From Sinonovacula constricta (lineage: Eukaryota > Mollusca > Bivalvia > Cardiida > Solecurtidae): 64,000 nt of DNA. The DNA lies in the NCBI GenBank assembly GCA_007844125.1, contig CM017564.1, forward strand, positions 11,493,326 through 11,557,325, written 5' to 3'. Each line of letters begins with the position of its first letter. Within the stretch, counting starts at the first letter, position 1. Both the position numbers and the translations under genes were made by a program. The notes under the pieces are model-generated. The model was given only the letters and a program-made list of their open reading frames with translations, was not told the origin of the DNA and did not search any database. Positions 26,177 through 39,600 of the stretch are shown in pieces.

Positions 26177-26564
26177 GGTTATAAACTATATCGAAACTAC
26201 ATATCGAACGGCTGTACTCACGTCCTTGATCGCGTTAATTTGAATACCGTTTGAACCTAAGATAACATCGGGACTCCTTTGTATATAAACAATGGGCTTT
26301 CCATAATATACCGAATAGTTAAGGAACCATGTGTTACTGTTTCGCTGTAAAGACTTGATATTTAACACACTCAGTTGTGTTGAACACATTTTATGTAATT
26401 GTGCATTAACTGTTTTAAAAGTGTTGATGTACTGCGGTCTTAAAGAAGGTAGTTCTATGGACAAAGAACAGAGACTGGACCGAAAATCTTATTCAACCAG
26501 GAGGCAGTGACATGGTGACGACAGATCAGAAGAAATGATAATGGGCAATTATAACAGGTTACAG
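26177..26564 (+). promoter_or_regulatory. Orphan promoter-like motif and first-exon remnant, unit 3 alpha module
   Basis: GGTTATAAACTATATCGAAA at 26,177 and a donor ACAG|GTAAGAA with GT at 26,565-26,566. GTAAG here replaces the GTGAG of the other modules, so a donor consensus is kept despite a base change. No coding exon follows before the next module. Confidence 0.5.
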
Positions 26565-27099
26565 GTAAGAAATTCAATGCTTTTTTATTTGCTTTGTTTA
26601 AACAATCAATAACATTTTGCAAATGTTCAAAGAATAAAAGAAATATACCTATAGTAAGTAAGAACTTATAGTAAGTAAGAACTTAAAGCCAGGACATTTT
26701 TTTTTTGCGCGAAATCAAGATTTTATGTAGACAACACCTCCACCACCACCAACAACATCATCATCAAAGTAAACATCATAGAAAAACGCGGTATCGGAAA
26801 TAAAAGGTCATGAACAATATATCTTTTCACATAAGAGACTTCATGTCAATATTTATAGATTCAAAGTTATTGCAGGCTTTTTTATGTAATACTGTTCACG
26901 TAACTCCATTCACTTGCATAACAGTGTTTATGTAGATTTCCGCAAATAGGTCATTTGATTTTTCGAAAGTAGGTAATTTTATTTTTCGAAAATATGTCAT
27001 TTGATTTTTCGATAATGCATCTAACAAAATAATCTGTCCTTAGTTGTGTATTTAAAAAGTCCAAAACATTTGAGATTACAATCGCGCCATGCTTAAACA

Positions 27100-27300
27100 T
27101 CATGATCATCATGATCAGCAGCAGCAACAAGGGATTTATTATTATTATCATTATCATAATCATCATCATAATCATCACCATCATTATCATCATCATTCAT
27201 CATAACCTTCATCACCACCATTATCATCATCAAGAACACCATCATCACCGTCATCCTCCTCCTTCTCCTCCTCCTTATCATCAGCATTACCATCATCAGA
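27100..27300 (+). repeat. CAT/ATC-rich tracts, unit 3 alpha module
   Basis: Trinucleotide-rich sequence equivalent to 4,300-4,455 and 55,015-55,190. Open frames across it are low-complexity artefacts. Confidence 0.9.
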
Positions 27301-27664
27301 AGGACATATTTCCGTATAAATAATGACGTGCTTTTCCCGTAGATACACTTACTGGAAGAGTAGTGTTCAAGTAGATTTTCAGGAAAGAGGCCTTGTGATT
27401 TGTTGAAAATGGATCTAGTATTATCATCATCATCATTGTTATAAAGGACACGTTATATAAAGCAACGTTATCATTATCGTCAGAATTACAATAATAGACA
27501 GCATCATCAACATAACAGCAACATCAGCGGCAGGTGCAGCCGAATGAAGATTTTCATCCCTATAATCCTCTTCATCCTCCTCCTCATCATCGTCATTATA
27601 AGTACGATAATATCATCATAATAATCATCGTGTTAATAATCACCCTCATTATTATTCTATTTTT

Positions 27665-27850
27665 TTCAATCAAGATCGTTTTGTTCGGCGGAAGTCGGAA
27701 GAAGAAAATTCCCATAATATAGTTCGCCACAAATTGAAGTTTTACAGGTATCGCACTGTAGTAACCTGTCATCCGAGCTGCCATCTTTTTTGACGTCTGT
27801 TACAAAAGAAGTTCCATTTATGGAAATATACTAGGTGATTCGACTACCTA
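27665..27850 (-). mobile_element. Rearranged inverted relative of the 349-bp element
   Basis: Read on the minus strand this segment follows the 349-bp element: TTCCATAAATGG, then GACGTCAAA, AAGATGGCAGCTCGG, TGTAAAACTTCAATTTG, then CTTCCGAC and ACAAAACGA. The middle part (the ATTTAAATC to GCGAATCAC stretch of the 16,350 copy) is missing. It sits at the junction where unit 3 departs from units 1 and 5. No clean target duplication was found. Confidence 0.55.
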
Positions 27851-28185
27851 CATACATCCGAGAGATGATTCGTGAATTATTCGGTGTTTTCCGATTGGCT
27901 CGCTTCTCACCGTTCGTTTGGAAATGTGTACGTAACGTTACAGAGCATATTATATGTAAATGCATGGTCAGTCTCTATCAAACACGTTTCTTGGTGAATA
28001 GAAAGTCACCCTTGATTCCATTTTCTATATTTAAAATAGTAGAATTTTAAAGCATAGGACAGGAACATACTTATTGGGCATGTCAACTTGTATTAGTGAT
28101 GTTGTTTAAAAAAATAAAAATAAAACTACTTACCGACCCATATTTTTCTGGGCATGTCACCAGAAAAAAACCTCTTACATGCAAC
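27851..28185. other. Unit 3-specific sequence of unknown origin
   Basis: No counterpart is visible in units 1 or 5, where filler continues without this piece. A 71-codon open frame at 27,835-28,050 has no recognisable motif. It could be the rest of an inserted element or filler lost from the other units. Confidence 0.4.
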
Positions 28186-28961
28186 ATAGTTTATGACGTC
28201 ATCATGTCTACGGTAGTCGCACAGGTATTTATTTGACTAAGCATTAATATTTTGTCGGTCTGATTGTTAATGGGGTCCTCTATACTTGAACCTTTAATCG
28301 ACTACTCAGTGTTTGTTAAATTTTGAATTTTCCTTTTCAAAAAAACTGTTTTACTTTTCAAAAAAACTGTTTTACCACAATGTTAAAAGTGATTTCCAAA
28401 GAAGCAATACTTTGTTTAGTATTAATGTTATTGAATAAATGAAAGTAAAGGCTGTGAAATAACATAATACCATTACCTTAATTATTATACATTACAAAAT
28501 GTGTTTAATATTTTGGTTAAAATGTCCATTATTTCCAAATCTATAGATTAGCGCGATAGAAATTTCATCTACCAATAGGCATCGATGTCAGAGCTGATTA
28601 CCTGTATGATAGTGTAACGTGATTGTAAAAGTATGTTGTCACGTGGTTTTATTTGTTTAAAACTGAGCTTGGCTAAGATATGATACGATTTTTTTATAAC
28701 GATAAGTGGACTTTACTTTTCAAATGAATAGGGGGAGGGGGCACTAATAATCACTGGATCTTTTCAGGTAACAATATTATTTTTGCTTGCGATAAGGCTA
28801 ATAAATGGTCCAACATGTCATAGACTATCTTCAAAGGTTATGAGAAGCATTTTTCAAAACAAACCCTCGTATCAAAATTGCGTTACGGTTGTCATCGAAA
28901 CCGTAACTTTTCCTAAGGACAAAAAAAAGGTTATTAGTTTAATATGGGGTTTTACACACCC

Positions 28962-29442
28962 TTAATGGTAGGTGTCTGACAGTTTAGACATTTTTTCCTA
29001 TCATGCAGCCAAAAATTGTTAGCTTGAAAAGATCCTGTGAAAGCTATTTGTTGGTGCATTACAACCATGAGAAATGTAAAGCATAACATCCCGTTTGTCA
29101 ATATAAAAAGTACATGTGTGCGACCCACGCTGCACAGTTCGTAATATTTAAACTAAGAAAGTCACGTGTCTACTTACTTTTGATATTACATTACATGATC
29201 ATTCCGATAATCAGCTCTGATGTCGATATATATTTTTGCTGAAATCTGCATCGTGCTTAGATTTGGAAAGAATGGACATTTAGAGCAAGTTTCATGATTT
29301 GTACTGTCAAACAAATGACAAACTGTTGAAAATCGTAAATGCTTAGATTATATTATGAGTTTATGCAACACTTATGCCCAGATTCTTCCATTTATTAGTA
29401 CATGTATTTTATATAGGCAAACACGCTGGATACCACATTTAA
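28962..29442 (+). mobile_element. MITE-like element, unit 3 beta module
   Basis: TTAA followed by TGGTAGGTGTCTGACAG on the left and CGCTGGATACCACAT followed by TTAA on the right, with the core AGTCACGTG and CCGATAATCAGC near 29,158-29,225. It is orthologous to 8,904-9,341, so it is inherited through unit duplication. Confidence 0.6.
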
Positions 29443-29882
29443 ACAAATATTTAAGTACCCATGCAAAAAAAGTCTGGTGGGATGAACGGTAATGGTTCCT
29501 AGCAGCTCAGCTTATTACTACCGGAGTATTTAGAAATCCTAACAATTGTCATATAATACAAAAGGACAGAAGTTGCTTGTTCGAATTTCAACACGTTTTC
29601 CACTCATTTTAAAGTAAATGAATCCTCTGAATACTTAGAATTTTAGATTAAGAGATGAAGCTTTTACAACTCAGCAATCAAACACTGTGTGTGTGCGTGC
29701 GTGCGTGCGATACTCAAACAATTAGAGTTATTTACTTGTACTTAATTTGTTTCTACATGTCCCTGGATACTTTAAGTTATTTTAATTGTACAACCTCATA
29801 TACACCTATGCAGCATATAGTTTATCTTCGTCGAGTCCAATCTGTACGCTTTGACTTCTCTTTCACAGGGTGTACATGCACG

Positions 29883-30283
29883 GGTTATAAACTATATCAA
29901 AACTGGATATCATATGACTGTATTTACTTCGTTGATCGTGTAATTGTGGGTGTTGGAACATGCCGATTAAAGCTTGGGTAAAGTCGGAAGTTGTTTAAAT
30001 GTAAACAACGAAGTTTTCAGAAACATACCGAGGAGTGACAAAACCACAAACTACTTGTGTTATCGATTCGTAGATAGGACTTGAACAAAGGTGTTTGTAG
30101 CGTACACAATTTCAATGATTGTGAATTGACTGGTATATTTGTGTCAATGTACTGCAGTCTTAAAGGGTAGCTGGAAAAGCACAGATCGGACTGAAATCCA
30201 ATTTAATTTAATTGTGTCCAAGTTTGGAATCAGTGACGATAGAACGAGAAGGAATTATCATGGACAGTTAGAACACGGAATAG
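29883..30283 (+). promoter_or_regulatory. Promoter-like motif and putative non-coding first exon of copy C
   Basis: GGTTATAAACTATATCAAAA at 29,883 (one change from the usual CGAAA end), ACTGCAGTCTTAAAGGG near 30,149 and donor AATAG|GTGAGAA with GT at 30,284-30,285. The acceptor TATGTTTCAG ends at 30,930, giving a 647-bp candidate intron. This is the shortest of the four because the CAT array is deleted. Confidence 0.5.
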
Positions 30284-30935
30284 GTGAGAACATTATTACT
30301 GAATTATTTATAACATTTTGTAACAATCAATAACATCTGAAAATGTTCGGAACATCATTACTTTAACTCTAAGTATTACGTACTTACAACTCAAATACGT
30401 GTTCACCGGAAACCCATGTTTCTATGTAGAAACAATAACAATGAAAACAACACATAAACAACGCCGTATCTGGAGTGAAATGTTCTTTACTATATACCCT
30501 TACCTATATATCATTCTAGATGTCCATATTTATATGATCAACGTTATTGGAGGCTTATTTTGTTATACTGATAAATTAACCACATTTACCTATCGTTTAG
30601 TATAGTAAAGGTAGTTTCTCGGGAAAATAGTTCATTTGGTTTTCTGAAAATGCGTCTGAACATGCACTCTAAATTCGTGTCTGTTTTTATTTAAAAATAA
30701 CAAATAACATTCATTATCGTTTTAAACATCATGGTCATGATCATCGTCATCATCACTATCAACAGAAGAATTTGTTTTCATATAATTAATCCGAGTCATC
30801 AATAAAAACAATATCATACTTTTCTGTCTCACCCTTTTTCAGAATATATCTTTTTCTCAGAAAAACATTAACATTTAAATCAATATCAATAACTTTCATT
30901 AATTAACTTTGTATAACTGTTATGTTTCAGTCATA

Positions 30936-32657
30936 ATGGATGAAGTATCCGGACGTGGGGCATCTTTCTCAGGCACACAGCCAGATCCCCATGGTCACAA
31001 CAACTGTGACGAGTGTGCTGAATCGGAAAACATGGTTACTGCTTCTGGTTTTTGTGCGAATTGTACTGATTTTCTTTGCAAATCATGCATTGAGCAGCAT
31101 AATAAAGCCAGATCGTCAAGAAATCACGAAATTCTTGAGGGTAAAGACATGCCAACCATTAAGCCAAGAAAATCCGATGTGGAGAAATACACCATGCACC
31201 CCGAGAGGTCGATTGAGGCTTATTGTCCTGATGATGACACATTTGGATGCTCGCTGTGTTTCACGGTTGGCCACAGATCCTGTCAGAATGTCGCTCTTCT
31301 GTCTGATTTGGCACGTGGTGTAGAAACAAGCAAAGAGTTTCTAGATGTCCAAAATTCAGCTGACAGATACAAGAAATTAGAGGAGGAGTACAAGCAAGTC
31401 ATCACGAAATATTTGTCCAAGAACGATGAATGGCACACTAAAACCTTGGAGAGGTTTGAAAATTTCCGATCAGACGTCTGTAGCGTCGTAGAAGAAATCG
31501 GCATAAAAGTACACGTGGAGGCAGGGGCATTGAAGGAGGAAAATGAAAGTCAGTTGAAAAGACTAGCACATCAAATTGCAACATATACCGAACAAGTAAA
31601 ACAATATATGGTAAATATCGACGACAAGAAAGATCGCAAGGAAAATGAACAATTATTCATTGATTTAAAGAAAAATGGCATCCTTGTTATTGACTGTGTT
31701 CATCGCTTAGAGACAAGTTATAAGGAAATTGCTGTCAAGAAATTTGAATTTGACTTTGATCCTTCCATCAAAGATGTATTAATCAGGACCAACACAATAA
31801 ATGTTGAATCAAACGAGGAAAGTAACACCAGTGCTCATAGACCTCTATCACCAGCCATAAGATTCCAATCAACATCTCGGTAGAACATAAAATCTAAGGA
31901 TGATTTTTATACATGCTGGGTCACTAGTATAATGGAACTTTCAGAATCAAAACTTATCATGGCTGACTATGGTAATGACTGCCTGAAAGTGTTTGATATG
32001 ACCAGTAACTCCATTACACAGAGACGGTCCCTAACAGCAACATCCTTTGATATCACTAAAGTCCCCGCGTTTCGTGTGGCTGTTTCATTCCCAGACGCTA
32101 AACAGATCCAATTATTCAAAGCTGACCAAACCCTGGAACCATGTGGAAGTATTGACGTGCCTTCAGGTTGTTATGGTCTACACTGTACTGGAGACAGGTT
32201 GATTGTATCTAACACCAGTCCGGCAAAGGTTCTGATACTTAGTATGACTGGTACCGTTCTCCAGACTATCCAGCATGATTCATCAGGGAAAGAGTTATTT
32301 CGGTGTCCCTGGCACTTGACAGTCAGTAATGACAACAAGCTGATCTATGTGAGTGATTATAACAACCATAACCTCACATGTATGACTACTACTGGCGTGG
32401 TCCAGTGGGTTTACCGGGACGAGCAGTTGAAGGGTCCATATGGCTTGACTACCGGAGAGAACGGGTCTATCTACCTCTGTAGCAGGAGAACCAACACCAT
32501 CCACGTGGTGTCCCGTGACGGTGCCAGACTCGCCATCATACAGAGTGATCAGTCCTGTATCCAGCATCCATATGCTGTGTATTATACCAGCAACAACCGG
32601 ACGCTGTATCTGTCGAACTACGATGATGATCATATCACAATACTCAGTCTGCAATAG
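30936..32657 (+). pseudogene. Copy C: double-B-box/coiled-coil/beta-propeller gene with one nonsense codon
   Basis: The ATG at 30,936 follows the acceptor TTTCAG|TCATA. The frame is open for 315 codons and encodes the first B-box (Cys24, Cys27, Cys40, Cys43, Cys48, Cys51, His55, His64), the second B-box (first Cys replaced by Tyr in EKYTMH) and the coiled coil. A TAG at 31,881-31,883 then interrupts. The same frame continues, without any shift, through the whole propeller to the TAG at 32,655-32,657. In copy D the interrupted codons read Leu-Val; here they read Arg-stop. The lost first ligand of B-box 2 is a second sign of decay. It could still make a truncated B-box/coiled-coil protein. Pseudogene is preferred, and functional truncation remains open. 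Confidence 0.8.
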
Positions 32658-32749
32658 TTTATTGATCATCCTTGTTTGGAGATTTATAAAGATACAACTG
32701 TGCTATCTTACTATAGAGAATAACACATCAAAATATATTTATACATTCA

Positions 32750-32752
<3 letters not shown>

Positions 32753-32812
<60 letters not shown>
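32753..32812. repeat. AT dinucleotide microsatellite after copy C
   Basis: About 60 bases of AT/TA starting less than 100 bases after the stop codon. It is absent after copies A, B and D. Confidence 0.97.
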
Positions 32813-32815
<3 letters not shown>

Positions 32816-35800
32816 AAAATATATTCGAGTTCCGTGATTGCAGAAGAATATTTTCTTTTTATAATATATGTATATATAAAAGTACATGTTTGTTGACATT
32901 GACCGTTGATATTTAAAGCGATTGGATAAAGTGTTTCTATGTACAACTGGAAGATGATATTGGCGCCAGAGATTAGTGAATAACGTTCCTTATTACAATT
33001 TTTTTGTATTAAGGAAATTGATGCTTACCGCATTGTTCATAATTTATATTAATATATTTATAAATGCAATTATTTATGTGTCTATAACAGGCAAGTATAC
33101 CATATTTATTATTTATTATTAATGTGTTATTCAAAGCTTTACTCATGCACTGCTGCTCAATGTTGAAAAGAAGAATGATAATAAGATAAAATATAAAGAA
33201 GATACAGAGGAAGAAGAAAAATGAAGATGAAGAAAATAAGTAGCCTTAAGATATGATGATGATGATAATGATGATGATGATGATGATAATGAGTAAAAGC
33301 AACATCATTACCAGATTTTTTTTAAAAAACTGTCACGCTGTAGACTCTAAAGTTCTATCCAAAGGCAGGTATCTGTTTATTAAAAATTGTAATTATTTAG
33401 CATATCATTAACGTTTATCAATGTTTTTTTATCATTACTCACTAATCGTCGCTTTGCACACCGTGTAAAAGTGTATACAACACAATTGGTGTGCGGTTAA
33501 AATGTTATGGATTCAACGTGAATAAAAACGTGCTGCATTTTAAGTTGTTATTTATAATCAAGCAACATTTTAAAACACAATAACATACAATCTAAGCGGT
33601 CCAAACTGGCTTGAAACCCGTTTTCCAGTCATTATATTACATATAAGGTTTTGAAACTTTTAACATTGTAAAGATATATTATCTCCCATCCCTATGTGTT
33701 CAGACGCTAATCAGATATCCCCGAGGATGATCTCAATCTCAAGGTGAAACTTTATTTAAGACACAGACGTACGCTACAACAGCACAGTATCACAAAGGGA
33801 GGAAACTGCAACCGAACTAAAATGTAATTCGCATCGTCTTCGATCCTTTCCGTATTTCTGAAAGTTAAAAATCAGATTGTTCAAATTTGTGAAGTCACCA
33901 AAAAATTAAAGCGTCTTTTTCCTAATTTGGGCGTCATGCATTCTTAAAAAAACACAACTTAGCATTAAGTACCTACAACGCTGTCCTTTTTTTTAAAGGA
34001 AATATGAGCGTAACTTGCTAAATCAGATTTATAACTGTCAGAATCAGAATAAGACTCCAATGAGAAGTTTGCAGACATTTTAATAAAAAAAACAACACTA
34101 TGTAATAAACTTAAACAATGTGAAACGTGGAGAGTCTTCGGACGATCGTATTCTATTACAGTTAAGAAAACACCTAATTAATTTGTGTATGACGTGCGAT
34201 GTCAGCAATAAGAATTTGGGCGAAGCAAACAGAAGAGCATTTTACACATTGAATGAAAAAGAAACAAACAATAAAACATTTTGTTTTCAAAATACGTTCG
34301 TGAGTGTGAGTGTAAGAAATTAGGTATAGCTGTAAGATGCAGGGACATATACAGCTGTAATTCTCGATCATCATTATATTTATATACACTATTTCTATAT
34401 CACATATATATAGACGTAAGAATTACCCGGATAATTATACAACGTGATCTATCTTAAGTGTGAGGTGTCATGTTTTACTTTTTTCGAAAAATATATAGGC
34501 AATCAGTAAACAACATTTTGTGGGATATTTTTAGGTTACAACAATTTATTTGATTTAGAAAAGCAAACAGCAGGTTAGCCCAAAACAGTCGGATATCATC
34601 GCTAGGTTGCATATTCTTATAATACGAAAGTTAATACCTTCAATTAATTTACGGATATTTATTTTTTAAATATGCCTGGTTGTACTCAGTTCATTTTATT
34701 AATTATTGTATAATTGCGTTTGACAATTAGAGTATCATTGTTGGTGTTACGAAAGTGCATCACTGATCAAAGTGCAAAAACGCATATTTACTTAAAAAGA
34801 AAATAAACCTTACTCGTCCGATCATTATTATTCTAGTCCTATTGTTTACCATAATTCAACCAAGACGGCTTGTAACTGTCATCTGTCAGCGTAGTGCCTA
34901 TAAAAGACGTATACACGTGACGCATACTATTACAGCATGCTCAGATCAGAGATATGCTTAACTGAAAAACGTCGCAACGCTTTTTGATCCTCTTAAACAA
35001 AACACACGACGACACATTTTGCTCATCTATAACCTTTAGATCAGAGCTAATATTTCGGTCAATTAATCATTACGGTTAGAAAACTTTGGTTTTGTACATA
35101 AAGCAATATAAATACATAATATTGTTTTAAACAATTATTACCAAGTCGTGTTTAGGTGACATCCGACACTGTACCTATGTCAAACATATGTATACATATC
35201 TATATCCTGTTTTGTTTTTTTCACACACTTTCAGCAGAAAATCATACTTTAGTCTAAGCATTTTTAATTTATAAATTAAAAAAATAAGAAGATTTTAAAA
35301 CGTATCTTTATCTTAAACAGTTTTACTCGTTAAAACACCCAAAATGTTCTTTCTATTATTTTTTTAAATAAGCACAATAGGGGTGCTGATATAGACATCG
35401 ACGTCACAGCGGATGATCCGGATGATGATGATCTGTGATATCAAATATGAAAGGGTCACGTTTTTTTCTTATTTTCAAAAGAGATAACTGTACAACGTTG
35501 CTGAGAGAGAATCTATATGTTTGTAATGACGATGGTGGTGTTATGCATCACTATTCATGTAGGTGTTGGACATCAATGAACAGCATTTTGCGGTATTAAT
35601 TCAGGTAACAATCATTGATTTGGTTGTTTGAACAAACAAAACTGGTTCAAATTGTCGGATACCTCCTTTATTGTTGCATATTATTTAGATTACTGTTATC
35701 CTTTTAATTATATGCAGCAATAAACACAATATTTTATGTTTGATACTGTAGACGGCGGCCAGTCAGCGAAGAAATAAGCGTTCACTCTATTGCACCTCAC

Positions 35801-35852
35801 TCGTAATTTTAGAACACGTATTTCCCATATGAGCGACGCTGCGCTGTTAGAA

Positions 35853-35978
<126 letters not shown>

Positions 35979-36693
35979 TTTTATTTTATTATTTTTTTTT
36001 ACATCCAGAAAGTCACGAGATCAATAACTTTCGTTATATCCCCATTCGAGTTAACCACTGTGACATCTATATACATATAGCAGAAAATCATATCGTGCTT
36101 ATTTAATGACTGAACACATAGAGAGGTTTCTTTCCATGGTTTGTTCTGCCTAACAATTGGAGCTTTATTCAAAATCGTCTTTATTTAGACTAAAGCATGA
36201 GTTTATGTAGAAATCCTTGATAAACAACAATAACAAGAACAAACACACAACAAAAACAACAATAAAATCACAAAACAATAACAAAAACAAAAAACACACA
36301 AACGAATAAACAAACAAACAACAACTGCACAGGGTCAAACTTTTGTTACTAATATTTGATATATGCAAACTATCGAAAAATCGTTCAATATGTCTTACTT
36401 TACGCTCAACAGAGCATATATTCTGCATATCGATATGATAATGTCTTAAGCTTCAATCGCAATGCATGGATTCAATTTTAAATATTTGTTTTATGACAGT
36501 TCGGTCATGTATAAGTTATAGCTTCTCAGAACAAATTTAACGACAGGCATAAGTGGCTGAAAAATACAAAAAAACAAAGCTTGAAAATTGATTATAAATT
36601 AGCCTTTTGGCTGAGGCAAAAACAAACAAGGAAAGCAAAACAAAACAAAAACATAAAAAAACAGACACAAATACAAAAAACAAAGCTAAACCA

Positions 36694-39600
36694 CTAGCTG
36701 CTATATAGTTATGATAAAACGGCATTTTACCATGTCAACAGAACACCTTAGCTGCCCAGTAGTTATGATAGAAAGATACTGTTACCATGTCAACTGAACA
36801 CCGTAGCTGCCCCGTAGTTATGATACAAAGATACTGTTACCATGTCAACTGAAAATTAGCTGACCAGTAGTTATGATAGAAAGATACTGTTACCATGTCA
36901 ACAGAACACCTTAGCTGCACAGTAGTTGTGATAGAAAGACACTGTTACCATGTCAACAGAACACCCTAGCTGCCCAGTAGTTACGATAGAAAGATACTGT
37001 TACCATGTCAACAGAACACCTTAGCTGCCCAGTAGTTATGATAGAAAGATGCTGTTACCATGTCAACAGACCACCGTAGCTGCCCAGAAGTTATGATAGA
37101 AAGATGCTGTTACCATGTCAACAGAACACCGTAGCTGCCCAGTAGTTATGATAGAAAGATAATGTTACCATGTCAACAGAACACCTTAGCTGCCCAGTAG
37201 TTATGATAGAAAGATAGTGTTACCATTTCAATTGAATACCCTAGTAGCTCAGCTGATATGGTAGAAAGATAATGTTACCATGTCAACTGAACACCCTAGC
37301 TGCCCAGTAGTTATGATAGTAATATACTGTTACCATGTCAACTGAACACCAAAGCTGACCATTAGTTTTGATAGTTAGATACTGTAACCATGTCAACTGA
37401 ACACCCTAACTGTCCAGTAGTCATGATAGAAATATACTGTTACCCTGTTAACAGAACACCCTAGCTGCCCAGTAGTTATGATAAAAAGATGCTGTTACCA
37501 TGTCAACTGAACGCCCTAGCTGCCCAGTAGTTACGATAGGAAGATGCTGTTACCAGGTCAATTGAACACCGTAGTAGCTCAGATGTTTTGGTAGAAAGAT
37601 AATGTTACCATGTCAACTGAACACCCTAGCTGTCCAGTAGTTATGATAGAAAGATAATGTTACCATGTCAACTGAACACCCTAGCTGCCCAAGTAGATAT
37701 GATAGTAAGATACTGTTACCATGTCAACTGAAAATCCTAGCTGTCCAGTAGTTATGATAGAAAGATACTGTTACCATGTCAACTCAAGGCCCTAGCTTCC
37801 CAGTAGTTATGAAAGAAAGATACTGTTACCATGTAAACTGAAACCCCCAAGCTGCTCAGTAGTTATGATAGAAAGATACTGTTATCTTGCCAACTGAACA
37901 CCTTAGCTGTCCGGTAGTTATGATAGAAAGATAATGTTACCATGTCAACAGAACACCTTAGCTGCCCAGTAGTTATGATAGAAAGATAATGTTACCATGT
38001 CAACTGAACACCCTAGCTGTCCAGTAGTTATGATAGAAAGATAATGTTACCATGTCAACTGAACACCCTAGCTGCCCAGTAGTTATGATAGAAAGATACT
38101 GTTACCTTGTCAACTGAAAACCCTAGCTGTCCAGTAGTTATGATAGAAAGATACTGTTACCATGTCAACTCAAGGCCCTAGCTTCCCAGTAGTTATGAAA
38201 GAAAGATACTGTTACCATGTAAACTGAAACCCCCAAGCTGCTCAGTAGTTATGATAGAAAGATACTGTTATCTTGCCAACTGAACACCTTAGCTGTCCGG
38301 TAGTTATGATAGAAAGATAATGTTACCATGTCAACAGAACACCTTAGCTGCCCAGTAGTTATGATAGAAAGATAATGTTACAATGTCAACTGAACACCCT
38401 AGCTGTCCAGTAGTTATGATAGAAAGATACTGTTATCTTGCCAACTGAATACCTTAGCTGTCCGGTAATTATGATAGAAAGATAATGTTACCATGTCAAC
38501 TGAACACCCTAGCTGTCCAGTAGTTATGATAGAAAGATAATGTTACCATGTCAACTGAACACCCTAGCTGTCCAGTAGTTATGATAGAAAGATAATGTTA
38601 CCATGTCAACTGAACACCCTAGCTGTCCAGTAGTTATGATAGAAAGATACTGCTATCTTGCCAACTGAACACCTTAGCTGTCCGGTAGTTATGATAGAAA
38701 GATAATGTTACCATGTCAACTGAACACCTTAGCTGCATAGTAGTTATGAAAGAAAGATACTGTTACCATGTAAACTGAAACCCCCAAGCTGCCCAGTAGT
38801 TATGATAGAAAGATACTGTTATCTTGCCAACTGAACACCTTAGCTGTCCGGTAGTTATGATAGAAAGATAATGTTACCATGTCAACTGAACACCCTAGCT
38901 GTCCAGTAGTTATGATATAAAGATAATGCTACCATGTCAACTGAATACCCTAGCTATCCAGTAGTTATGATAGAAAGATAATGTTACCATGTCAACTGAA
39001 CCCCCTAGATGCCCAGTATTTGTGACAGAAAGATACTGATACTATGTCAACTGAACACCCTAGCTGCCCATTAGTTATGATAGAAAGATGATGTTACCAT
39101 GTCAACTGAACACCGTAGCTGCCCAGTAGCTATGATAGAAAGACACTGTTACCATGTCACCTGAACACCCTAGCTGCCCATTAGTTATGATAGAAAGATA
39201 CTGTTACCATGTCAGCTGAACACCCTAGCTGCCCATTAGTTTTGAGAGCAAGACACTGTTACTATGTCAACTGAACACCCTAGCTGCCCATTAGTTATGA
39301 TAGAAAGATACTGTTACCATGTAAACTGAAACCCCCAAGCTGCTCAGTAGTTATGATAGAAAGATACTGTTATCTTGCCAACTGAACACCTTAGCTGTCC
39401 GGTAGTTATGATAGAAAGATAATGTTACCATGTCAACAGAACACCTTAACTGCCCAGTAGTTATGATAGAAAGATAATGTTACCATGTCAACTGAACACC
39501 CTAGCTGTCCAGTAGTTATGATAGAAAGATAATGTTACCATGTCAACTGAACACCCTAGCTGTCCAGTAGTTATGATAGAAAGATAATGTTACCATGTCA

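Noticed and set aside
31881..31883. Programmed readthrough or recoding of the TAG in copy C
   Set aside because: Only one copy has it, the other three have sense codons there, and the following bases (AACATA) do not resemble a known leaky context.
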